Source of the DNA: Candidatus Aminicenantes bacterium UBA1061
GTDB taxonomy: Bacteria; Acidobacteriota; Aminicenantia; Aminicenantales; Saccharicenantaceae
Assembly: GCA_002316315.1 (NCBI GenBank)
Contig: DCDG01000022.1
Span: 62,001 to 126,000, forward strand
Length of the DNA stretch: 64,000 nucleotides
Direction: 5' to 3'
In this document: positions 56,834-64,000 of the stretch, piece after piece
How positions within the stretch are numbered: position 1 is the first letter of the stretch
Layout: each line of letters starts with the position of its first letter
Position numbers and translations under genes: made by a program
The notes under the pieces: generated by a model
Database searches by the model: none
What the model was told of the DNA's origin: nothing
The model's input: the letters and a program-made list of their open reading frames with translations, nothing else

Positions 56834-58357
56834 ATGACCAATAGCGATAAAATAAGAGTCAGATTTGCACCCAGTCCAACCGGTTTTATTCACGTGGGCA
56901 ATGCCAGAACAGCCCTTTTCAACTGGCTGCTGGCCCGGCAAAAAGGTGGAGTTTTTGTCCTTAGAGTCGAAGATACGGACCTGGAACGTTCCAAGGAAGA
57001 ATATGAAAGGAACCTCATCGAGGATTTACACTGGCTCGGTCTTGACTGGGATGAGGGACCGGATATCGGCGGAGAGTTCGGTCCATACCGTCAGTCTGAA
57101 AGGCTTGGGTTTTATCATCAATATGCTAGAGAGCTTCTGGAGAAAGGCCAGGCTTACTATTGTTTTTGCCCGCAGGAGGAACTGGAAAAAGAAAGAGAAG
57201 AAGCGCTGGCTCAAGGGCGCTCGCCTGTTTATAGCGGCCGTTGCCGGAATATCCTCTTAAAGGAAGCTCAAAAAAGACTGGAGACTGGAGAACAAGCAGC
57301 CATCAGGCTTAAAGTTCCCGAGGAAGGCCTGGTTAGATTTACTGACCTGGTGCGTGGAGAGGTTGAGTTTGACCTTAAGCTTATTGGTGACCCAATTATA
57401 GTCAGATCGAACGGCATGCCCGCTTATAACTTTTCTGTGGTTATAGACGATGCCCTGATGCATATAACTCATGTGATTCGGGGGGAAGACCACATTTCGA
57501 ATACACCACGTCAGATTCTTTTATATCAGGCTTTCGACTGGACACTGCCGGTTTTTGCTCACCTGTCCATGGTCATGGGCCAGGACAACACCAGATTAAG
57601 CAAGAGACATGGAGCAACTTCTATTGATCAGTTCCGCCGGGAAGGAGTTTTGCCCCAGGCTCTCTGCAATTATCTGTCCTTTCTTGGCTGGTCCCCGCCA
57701 GAAGGCAAAGAGGTCCTGACTCTGGAGGAACTGGTTAAACTTTTTGACCTCAGCCGGGTAAATCGCTCGGCAGCTATTTTTGATTATGAGAAACTTTACT
57801 GGTTAAACCGCCAGCATATAAAGCTCCTGCCTGCTCAGAAAAAACTCGAACTGGCCCTGCCCTATTTACAGGCAGCGGGTCTGGTTGGGAAGGACATTAC
57901 GTCTGACGAAGAGCAGTGGTTGAGCCAGGCTGTAGAGCTTCTGCTGGAAGGTGTGGATAAATTTTCTGATTTACCACAAAAATTTTCTTTAATTTTTGAT
58001 TTTAAGCCGGAGTCTCTGGATGAGGAAGCTAAGGACATTATCAGCTCGGCTGCTGCTCGCCAGGTGCTCAGGGCTTTTGTGGAAAAAACCTCAGGGCTGA
58101 CCGATTTCAACTATGATCTTTTTGCCAGAATCACAGGAGAAATAAAAAAGGAGACAGGTATTAAAGGCAGAGACCTCTATCACCCCCTGCGGGTCATGCT
58201 GACAGCCAGAGCTTCCGGGCTGGAGCTTGATAAATTTATTCCACTAATTGAAGACGGGGCCAAACTGAACTTTCCCCGCCGAATAAAAAGTTCACTGGAG
58301 AGAATCAGAGAATTTGCCCGGCTAATGCACTTAGAATCAGAAAGACAGCCAGTATGA
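56834..58357 (+). CDS. gltX: Glutamyl-tRNA synthetase
   Basis: A 507-residue class I synthetase charging tRNA-Glu (and perhaps tRNA-Gln). The HIGH-type motif is HVGN at about 20 (APSPTGFIHVGNARTALFN), the KMSKS-type motif is LSKRHGATSI, and RVEDTDLERS and VIRGEDHISNTPRQILLYQA are conserved. The C-terminal anticodon-binding domain is helical. Length is typical. The last codons overlap rlmB by four bases. A leaderless start is likely. Confidence 0.96.
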   Translation: MTNSDKIRVRFAPSPTGFIHVGNARTALFNWLLARQKGGVFVLRVEDTDLERSKEEYERNLIEDLHWLGLDWDEGPDIGGEFGPYRQSERLGFYHQYARELLEKGQAYYCFCPQEELEKEREEALAQGRSPVYSGRCRNILLKEAQKRLETGEQAAIRLKVPEEGLVRFTDLVRGEVEFDLKLIGDPIIVRSNGMPAYNFSVVIDDALMHITHVIRGEDHISNTPRQILLYQAFDWTLPVFAHLSMVMGQDNTRLSKRHGATSIDQFRREGVLPQALCNYLSFLGWSPPEGKEVLTLEELVKLFDLSRVNRSAAIFDYEKLYWLNRQHIKLLPAQKKLELALPYLQAAGLVGKDITSDEEQWLSQAVELLLEGVDKFSDLPQKFSLIFDFKPESLDEEAKDIISSAAARQVLRAFVEKTSGLTDFNYDLFARITGEIKKETGIKGRDLYHPLRVMLTARASGLELDKFIPLIEDGAKLNFPRRIKSSLERIREFARLMHLESERQPV

Positions 58358-59094
58358 GCCAGGAAGATAGACTCGGCCGTATTAATGCCATCATTGAGTT
58401 TCTGAACCGCTCACCCCAGCGTGTTAATAAGATTTTTATCCAGAAAGAAAAAGGACATTACCAGTTGGCCGAGATCATCCGCCTCGCCCGGGAAAACCAT
58501 ATTCCGGTTGTTTTTGCGCCGCGGGACAGGCTGGACAGCCTCTGCCCTCATCATCAGGGAGCCGTAGCTTTTGTGGCCGAAAAAGAATACTTAAGACTCG
58601 AAGATCTGATCACGGGCAGCCAGCCGGCCTTCTTGGTCATGCTGGATGGGGTGGAAGACCCGCAGAATATCGGGGCAATTGTGCGCAGTGCCGAAGGGGC
58701 CGGAGCCAATGGTCTTATTCTTCAGGAACGTCACTCGGCCGGCCTGACGCCGGCTGTCGCTTCGGTTTCGGCCGGGGCCATTCATCACCTGAAGGTAGCC
58801 AGAGCAACCAATTTATCGAGAGCCATTGACTGGCTTAAGGAGCAGGGTATCTGGGTAGCTGGCGCTGCCGGTGAAAGCCAGACTAAATGGTTTGAGTTCG
58901 ATTTTACCCTGCCGGTGACTATTGTTCTTGGTTCAGAAGGTTATGGCCTCAGATCTAATATCCGGAAAAAATGTGATGTCCTGCTGTCCCTGCCGATGCT
59001 CGGCCAGGTGAAAAGCCTTAATGTTGGTGCAGCAGCGGCTGTCTTTTTCTACGAAGTCGTCCGTCAGCGTTTGATCAAAAGTCAGAAGAAATGA
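58354..59094 (+). CDS. rlmB: SpoU/TrmH-family 23S rRNA 2'-O-ribose methyltransferase (RlmB-type)
   Basis: A 246-residue SPOUT methyltransferase. The N-terminal substrate-binding domain (about 1-75) is followed by the trefoil-knot domain with motif 1 LDGVEDPQNIGAIVRSAEGAGANGLIL, motif 2 IVLGSEGYGL and motif 3 LSLPMLGQVKSLNVGAAAAVFFYEV. The RlmB type modifies G2251 of 23S rRNA; the exact target is inferred. It is translationally coupled to gltX. Its last 20 bases overlap the end of the convergent ABC gene. Confidence 0.9.
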   Translation: MSQEDRLGRINAIIEFLNRSPQRVNKIFIQKEKGHYQLAEIIRLARENHIPVVFAPRDRLDSLCPHHQGAVAFVAEKEYLRLEDLITGSQPAFLVMLDGVEDPQNIGAIVRSAEGAGANGLILQERHSAGLTPAVASVSAGAIHHLKVARATNLSRAIDWLKEQGIWVAGAAGESQTKWFEFDFTLPVTIVLGSEGYGLRSNIRKKCDVLLSLPMLGQVKSLNVGAAAAVFFYEVVRQRLIKSQKK

Positions 59095-60742
59095 CCTGTT
59101 CATCTCCTGACGCGTTGACCACGCTCTCCAGAAAAATCTTCTCCACGTCTGGAACAGGAATAGTTTCGAGCTCATTCCGGAGTTTTTCGTCCTGAAGTAA
59201 ATTCTCCAGGTGGAGACCGGCCAGGTAGTTAAAGCTTTTCCCATTGAGTTCTTCCCCGATGAGCTGGCCGAGTTTTCTTCCCAGTTCTGGATTCCCTTTA
59301 ATGGCCTGGAAAATCTGCCAGCTGGTCTTTAGCCTGTCTATTTCACCACCACAGATAATTTTCCCCTTATTTATCAGGACTATTTCCTCACAGACCCGCT
59401 CAACTTCAGGCAGGAGATGAGAAGAGAGGAAAATGGTTATTCCCCTGGCTCTGAGCTCGAGTATTAGATTCCTGACCTCATGCATGATGATTGGATCGAG
59501 GCCGGTATATGGCTCGTCAAAAATCAGAAAATCGGGCTGGCCGATGACCGCCACCCCGAGCGCTACCTTCTGCCTGGTTCCTTTGGAGAGACTTTTAATC
59601 CGGCTATCAAGATATTCATTGAGATTAAGCATGCTGGCCATTTCCAGGGATTTTTCACCAGCTTCAGCCCGGCTGAGACCGTCATTTCTGGCCACCAGTT
59701 CAAAGATTTCCCTGACCGACAGAAAGGGATAAAGGCTGGCATTTTCCTGCATGTAGCCTATATTGAGAGAAGCTGAAGTTCCGCCTCGCTCCGCTTTAGA
59801 ATAATACTCAATTTGACCGGAGTCTGGTTTTAAAAAACCCAGAATAATTCTGATGGTGGTTGTTTTGCCGGCTCCATTTGGCCCCAGAAACCCGGTCAGC
59901 CGCCCTGCCTTAATAGAAAAATTAACCCCGGACAGAGCTTCTTTTTTTTGCCTGGTCAGAGGACCTTCCCTAAAAGTTTTCCTCAGGTCTTTTAGCCTTA
60001 GGAGATAAGAATTTTTTTCAGTGTTTTGAGGAATAAGATTATTTCTCAATCCCTTGCTTTTAAACAAAGCAAAACTGGCCAGAAGGAAAACAGCCGTTAA
60101 AAAAAGCGCATAGGCGACATGCCAGCTTTTTAAAGTTATCCATTCTGGAACAAAAGCAAGAGCAACGAGACTTTTGGGATTGACTGAAATCAGCTGGCCG
60201 GATTTTAATAGTTCCTCCGCCCATCCTTTATATATGTAAATCACGACGGTGGCTACTTGTAAAAGTAGAACCGCCGCAAAATTCATGGCACCTCGCAGGA
60301 AACAGGCAAATAAAAACCCCAGAGCAAAATAATAAGTGGAGACAAGCAGCCCATGGACCAGGCCCTCTAAAATATCCGGGAAAATGGCTATCTGCGCTTT
60401 TATCTCCAGAGAGAGAAGCGAGCAGATAAGGAGAAGGAAAAAGGCTCCTACCACCAGCAGCCAGACAGCCAGATATTTTCCCCAGAAAAAGACAGCCTTC
60501 TTCTTTCTGGAAAGCAAGGGATCAATTTGCCTGGAATCAAACTCATCAAAGACCAGGCCTCCGCTGAGCAGCACCGCCAGTAGGCCAAACAGACTCCCGA
60601 ATTTATTAACCCCCTCAGAAGGATTTCCAGTAAATAGAATAAAATAAAGGCAAAGTCCCAGCGTAAAAGCCACCAGGATCGACTGAATCCAGTTTACCCT
60701 GAAGATCTTTTTCCAGGTCAGCATGAGTATTTCTTTTAGCAT
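59075..60742 (-). CDS. Fused ABC-2-type exporter: permease and ATPase in one chain
   Basis: A 555-residue protein that joins two usually separate subunits. Residues about 1-235 hold six predicted helices of an ABC-2 permease (LVAFTLGLCLYFILF; YLAVWLLVVGAFFLLLIC; GLLVSTYYFALGFLFACFL). Residues about 245-530 are the ATPase: Walker A FLGPNGAGKTTTIR, signature SLSKGTRQKVALG, Walker B PDFLIFDEPYTGLDP, H-loop LSSHLLPEVE. The permease is N-terminal. Two such chains would dimerise to form an exporter. I choose ATG 60742, with a GGGGGG stretch upstream, over the ATG four codons earlier (60754). Substrate unknown. It overlaps rlmB by 20 bases. Confidence 0.88.
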   Translation of the reverse strand: MLKEILMLTWKKIFRVNWIQSILVAFTLGLCLYFILFTGNPSEGVNKFGSLFGLLAVLLSGGLVFDEFDSRQIDPLLSRKKKAVFFWGKYLAVWLLVVGAFFLLLICSLLSLEIKAQIAIFPDILEGLVHGLLVSTYYFALGFLFACFLRGAMNFAAVLLLQVATVVIYIYKGWAEELLKSGQLISVNPKSLVALAFVPEWITLKSWHVAYALFLTAVFLLASFALFKSKGLRNNLIPQNTEKNSYLLRLKDLRKTFREGPLTRQKKEALSGVNFSIKAGRLTGFLGPNGAGKTTTIRIILGFLKPDSGQIEYYSKAERGGTSASLNIGYMQENASLYPFLSVREIFELVARNDGLSRAEAGEKSLEMASMLNLNEYLDSRIKSLSKGTRQKVALGVAVIGQPDFLIFDEPYTGLDPIIMHEVRNLILELRARGITIFLSSHLLPEVERVCEEIVLINKGKIICGGEIDRLKTSWQIFQAIKGNPELGRKLGQLIGEELNGKSFNYLAGLHLENLLQDEKLRNELETIPVPDVEKIFLESVVNASGDEQVISSDF

Positions 60743-60918
60743 TGTTCCCCCCATGGTACGATCTGTCTTAGTTTATAAAAAGGCAAGGGACTGCCTTAAA
60801 AGAAGTTAATCTGAAAGCTAAGGCCATGATAATCTCTTTTTCCTTTACGGGCCAGGATAAGCATATGATCAAAAATCACCCCCTCTTAAGCTGGCCCCTT
60901 TCTGGCTTCGCATATAAA

Positions 60919-61110
60919 TCACTTTAATAGTGACGTCTGACCGCTGCTTTTTTTCTCACTGCCATTATTCTGATTATCAGCCTGAAATTGAATAGGACTG
61001 ATAATAAAATTGCCAGTGACTTCCACAGGCTGACCACTCTTAATCATCCTGGCCATTGGGACTTTTTGCTTTTTAAAAATTATTTCCCCTGATTTTTCAT
61101 AAATTTCAAC
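60919..61110 (-). pseudogene. Possible gene remnant in the 500-base gap before accA
   Basis: The gap 60755-61261 has one open stretch with protein-like composition on the minus strand, 61110 to 60919: EIYEKSGEIIFKKQKV, then MARMIKSGQPVEVTGNFI and ISPIQFQADNQNNGS. It runs from a stop to a stop and has no start or ribosome binding site until an internal ATG at 61056. It looks like the C-terminal end of a lost gene. I do not recognise the family. The rest of the gap, besides the accA promoter, shows nothing I can name. Confidence 0.35.
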
Positions 61111-61186
61111 TTATATAACCTAATTATAATCAATAACTTTACCGGAGGAATCCAAACCAGTTGAGGGATGGCGGTTGCCCTGGGAC

Positions 61187-61216
61187 TTGACAGTTAAGAA
61201 GGCTAATCTTTAGAAT
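61187..61216 (+). promoter_or_regulatory. Promoter of accA
   Basis: TTGACA at 61187-61192 and TAGAAT at 61211-61216 with an 18-base spacer. The start would be near 61223, about 40 bases before the ATG at 61262. Confidence 0.6.
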
Positions 61217-61261
61217 ACCCTCGGCGGCTGTTTTCTGATAGAATATTTCAAAAGAGAGTAA

Positions 61262-62236
61262 ATGATGAAAGAAAGACTTGATTTTTATTCCCTGGAGAGA
61301 CCTCTGGTAGCTATTAAGGATCAGATTGATGCCCTGGAAGCCAGCGAGGATTCCAACCGGAAAGAAAAAATAGCCGCCTTGAGAGCTCAGCTGGAAAAAG
61401 AGTGGGCAAAAATTGTTCCGAAATTGACAGCTGTCCATATTGTCCAGATTGCCCGTCACCCGCGCCGGCCCTACACACTCGACTACATCAACGCTCTGTT
61501 CCAGGACTTTATGGAATTCCACGGCGACCGGCGCTTTGCCGATGACCCGGCAATTATTTCCGGCCTGGCTTTTTACAAGGGTCAGACCGTAGCCGTCATT
61601 GGCCACCAGAAAGGCCGCACAACTAAAGCCCGGATTGAACGAAACTTTGCCCAGCCCAATCCCGAAGGTTATCGCAAAGCACTGAGGATTATGCAGATGG
61701 CAGAAAAATTCGGTTTTCCGGTCATAACTTTTGTTGACACGCCGGGTGCCTACCCTGGAATTGGAGCCGAAGAGAGAGGGCAGGCCGAAGCTATAGCCTA
61801 TAATCTTAAGGTTATCTCCCGCCTGCAAACTCCTATCATAAATATCATCATCGGAGAAGGGGGAAGCGGCGGCGGCCTGGGCATAGGCTTTGGCGACACT
61901 TTGTTAATGCTCGAATATGCCTTCTATTCGGTCATCTCCCCGGAAGGCTGTGCGGCTATTCTGTGGAAAGATCAAGGACCGTCGGCCGTCGAACAAGCAG
62001 CTGAGAATCTCGGCCTGCGGGCTCAAAAACTTTATGAACTGGGCATTATTGACAAAATCATTCTGGAACCGCCAGGTGCTGCTCATATGGATTACGAAAC
62101 GACTTTTAAGAACGTTGATAAGCAGCTAAATCTGACCCTAAAGAAGCTTCAGCAGCCAAATCTGACGGATCTTCTGGATGAACGTTATCGAAAGATCAGA
62201 CGCCAGGGGATTTTCGAAACGAAGAAGAGTCAATAA
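61262..62236 (+). CDS. accA: Acetyl-CoA carboxylase carboxyltransferase subunit alpha
   Basis: A 324-residue subunit of acetyl-CoA carboxylase, the first committed step of fatty-acid synthesis (carboxybiotin to malonyl-CoA). Conserved stretches are ARHPRRPYTLDYINALF, ELHGDR-like EFHGDRRFADD, GHQKGRTTKARIERNF, FVDTPGAYPGIGAEERGQ, IGEGGSGGGLGIG and ISPEGCAAILWKD. Length is normal. GAGAG upstream is the weak ribosome binding site. accD is not adjacent. hisS follows 93 bases later. Confidence 0.96.
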   Translation: MMKERLDFYSLERPLVAIKDQIDALEASEDSNRKEKIAALRAQLEKEWAKIVPKLTAVHIVQIARHPRRPYTLDYINALFQDFMEFHGDRRFADDPAIISGLAFYKGQTVAVIGHQKGRTTKARIERNFAQPNPEGYRKALRIMQMAEKFGFPVITFVDTPGAYPGIGAEERGQAEAIAYNLKVISRLQTPIINIIIGEGGSGGGLGIGFGDTLLMLEYAFYSVISPEGCAAILWKDQGPSAVEQAAENLGLRAQKLYELGIIDKIILEPPGAAHMDYETTFKNVDKQLNLTLKKLQQPNLTDLLDERYRKIRRQGIFETKKSQ

Positions 62237-62329
62237 TCGGGCAAAAAGAATTTAATAGCCAGCGGCAGGCCATTATCATGACCACCAAAAACTGTGATGA
62301 ATAATCGTGAATAAGAAGGTTGGGATAAA

Positions 62330-63625
62330 ATGAGCAGCAAGCAAAACGAACAAGCTATCTCCCCCATTAAGGGCATGCGAGACATACTGCCCGAAGAAGC
62401 CAGGCTATGGCAGATGGTAGAAGCCTCCGCCCGAAAAATCTTTGAGCTTTATGGCTTCCGTGAGCTGCGAGCCCCCATTCTGGAGCCAACCGAGCTTTTT
62501 GAAAGGGGCACCGGAGCTTCTTCTGATATTGTCACCAAGGAAATGTATACCTTTACTGACAAAGGTGGACGCTCGGTCACCCTGCGTCCGGAGTATACTC
62601 CTTCCGTGGTTAGAGCCATCATTGAACACCGCCTTGATCTTCAGCCACTCCCTCTTCGTTTTTATTATACCGGACCAATGTTTCGCTATGACCGCCCGCA
62701 GAAAGGGCGCTACCGTCAGTTCCATCAGATAGATGTTGAAGTGTTTGGCGAACAGGATGCAGCCATTGATGCCGAGATTATTGAAATGGCTTACCGTTTC
62801 TTCCAGGAAGTCAAAGTCGAAGGTGTCAGTACCCTGGTCAATTCAGTTGGCTGTCCACGGTGCCGACCAGCTTATGGACAGGCTCTGAGGGAAGCTGCAA
62901 CTAAAGCCAGCGATAGGCTCTGCACTGATTGCCAGAGAAAAGCTGAAATAAATCCATTGCGGATTTTTGACTGCAAGCAGGAAAGCTGTCAGGAAGCGGC
63001 CAGAACCTTCCCCAGGATCACCGATTACCTGTGCGAGGAGTGCCGGGAACATTTTAAAAAGTTCCTGAGCTACCTGGATCTTTATCAGCTGCCTTACCGG
63101 ATAGAACCGACTCTTGTCCGAGGCCTCGACTACTATACCAAAACCACTTTTGAGCTGGTGGTGGAAAATCTTGGTGCTCAGAATGCCATCGGCGGTGGCG
63201 GTCGCTATGACAATATGGTCAAAGAGTTTGGCGGACCGGATTTATGCGGCACCGGACTGGCCATTGGACTGGAGAGGCTCCTCCTCGTCTCGAAGCTGGA
63301 AGCGCCCGCTCCAGATTTTGCCTATTTCGCTTACAGCGGTGAGCAGGCCAGGCAGGCCAGCCTGCTGGCTGCCCGCTATTTCCGCACCCTGGGGATTCCC
63401 TGTATCATAGAGTTCAAAGAGAGAAGCTGGAAAGCCCACTTCAGCCGGGCCAACAAAATCGGTGCGACCTGGACGGTTATTATCGGCGAAGATGAGCTGT
63501 CCTCAGGAGAATACCAGCTCAAGGATATGCTGGAATCAAAACAATATAAAGGAACGATCGAACAGCTGACGCAAATTGTCATTGAAAAAGAGAAAGCGCG
63601 ACAGGGCATTCTCGGAAGGGATTAA
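62330..63625 (+). CDS. hisS: Histidyl-tRNA synthetase
   Basis: A 431-residue class II synthetase. Motif 1 region is IKGMRDILPEEARLW; motif 2 is YTGPMFRYDRPQKGRYRQF; the histidine-binding RGLDYYTKTTFE and motif 3 GGGGRYDNMVKEFGG with GLAIGLERL follow. The insertion domain has several cysteines (CPRCRPAYG; LCTDCQ; CEECREHF), as in many bacterial HisRS. The C-terminal 90 residues form the anticodon-binding domain. Length is typical. aspS starts three bases after its stop. Confidence 0.97.
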   Translation: MSSKQNEQAISPIKGMRDILPEEARLWQMVEASARKIFELYGFRELRAPILEPTELFERGTGASSDIVTKEMYTFTDKGGRSVTLRPEYTPSVVRAIIEHRLDLQPLPLRFYYTGPMFRYDRPQKGRYRQFHQIDVEVFGEQDAAIDAEIIEMAYRFFQEVKVEGVSTLVNSVGCPRCRPAYGQALREAATKASDRLCTDCQRKAEINPLRIFDCKQESCQEAARTFPRITDYLCEECREHFKKFLSYLDLYQLPYRIEPTLVRGLDYYTKTTFELVVENLGAQNAIGGGGRYDNMVKEFGGPDLCGTGLAIGLERLLLVSKLEAPAPDFAYFAYSGEQARQASLLAARYFRTLGIPCIIEFKERSWKAHFSRANKIGATWTVIIGEDELSSGEYQLKDMLESKQYKGTIEQLTQIVIEKEKARQGILGRD

Positions 63626-63628
63626 GCT

Positions 63629-64000
63629 ATGGGCAACAACAGTCAGCAAAATAAATCTCAATCGGCTTCGAGGACAGATTATTGCGGCCAGCTCGAGGCC
63701 AGCGATGTCGGCCGGGAAGTGGTTTTAAAGGGCTGGGTACAGAGAGTACGCGACCTCGGGAGTCTGGTGTTTATTGACCTCCGTGACCGAACCGGTCTTG
63801 TTCAACTGGTCGCCAGAAATAGTCAGCCTGAACTGCTTGATGAAGCGAAAAAGCTACGCTGTGAGTATGTCGTCGAAGCCAGAGGGCTGGTCAACCGGAG
63901 AGAACCAGCGGCCATTAACCGGCAGATGGCCACCGGTGAAATCGAAGTCGAAATATCCGGACTCAAGGTTTTGAACAGCTCCGCTGTTCCACCTTTTGTG
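63629..64000 (+). CDS. aspS: Aspartyl-tRNA synthetase, N-terminal part (runs off the window)
   Basis: The first 124 codons of a class II aspartyl-tRNA synthetase. The visible part is the anticodon-binding OB-fold: RTDYCGQLEASDVGREVVL, GWVQRVRDLGSLVFIDLRDR and TGLVQLVARN, then TGEIEVEISGLKVLNSSA leading to PPF. The ATG at 63629 lies three bases after hisS, indicating a hisS-aspS operon, a common pairing. Catalytic motifs lie beyond the right edge. Whether it is discriminating or also charges tRNA-Asn cannot be told. Confidence 0.93.
   Translation, partial: MGNNSQQNKSQSASRTDYCGQLEASDVGREVVLKGWVQRVRDLGSLVFIDLRDRTGLVQLVARNSQPELLDEAKKLRCEYVVEARGLVNRREPAAINRQMATGEIEVEISGLKVLNSSAVPPFV

Noticed and set aside
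61139..61828. A 229-codon open frame on the minus strand opposite accA
   Set aside because: accA is unmistakable on the plus strand; the opposite frame has no motif and is a shadow.

Overview
The window is a gene-dense bacterial chromosome segment with Gram-negative envelope features: a TonB-dependent receptor, a porin-like barrel, another predicted barrel and many signal peptides. Signatures such as secreted NHL/6-bladed beta-propeller proteins, GH172 (DUF2961), an ADP-forming acyl-CoA synthetase fused to a GNAT domain, and MntP fit an uncultured Acidobacteriota-like lineage. My best guess is Candidatus Aminicenantes (OP8). That is inference from gene content; no rRNA or other taxonomic anchor is present. 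I saw no tRNA, rRNA, CRISPR array, insertion sequence or prophage.

Layout. 0-2.6 kb: a radical SAM protein and a secreted beta-propeller. 2.8-12.7 kb: a promoter followed by five consecutive secreted proteins that look like divergent members of one undescribed family (shared YYY-P motif near the N-terminus and a similar C-terminal beta domain). One member carries a roughly 390-residue TPR plus low-complexity insertion. 12.9-15.2 kb: a truncated AbiEii toxin remnant and an exported ankyrin-TPR protein with its own strong promoter. 15.2-18.9 kb (minus): a PadR regulator, CDF exporter and P-type ATPase operon whose promoter -10 lies inside a tandem-repeat operator. 19-28.3 kb: metabolic genes (dienoyl-CoA-reductase-like enzyme, exported methyltransferase, branched-chain aminotransferase, GH172 protein, PLP decarboxylase) and a multiply frameshifted propeller pseudogene. 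28.4-31 kb: a candidate small RNA with promoter and terminator, then a cobalamin riboswitch driving a BtuB-like receptor. 31-35.2 kb: the synthetase-GNAT fusion and a porin-like protein.

35.2-38.9 kb (minus): AcpS, an acetyl-CoA-synthetase-like enzyme, an acyl carrier protein and a Kbl-type alpha-oxoamine synthase form one operon with a good promoter. The set reads as a carrier-protein-dependent amino-ketone pathway. 39-52 kb holds housekeeping and repair functions: mntP, uvrA, mgsA, a NatAB-like ABC exporter, recA, fhs, radC, an acyl-CoA synthetase, ogt and a NYN-LOTUS protein. 52.2-56.7 kb: an exported TPR protein, a CxxC-bearing outer-membrane-like protein, a small membrane protein and a lipocalin-like secreted protein. 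56.8-64 kb: gltX-rlmB, a fused ABC permease-ATPase, accA, hisS and the start of aspS.

Two cross-cutting themes stand out. Some genes (gltX, uvrA, possibly mntP and others) have a promoter -10 box so close to the start codon that the mRNA should be leaderless. The most likely undescribed system is the 2.8-12.7 kb array of secreted paralogues.
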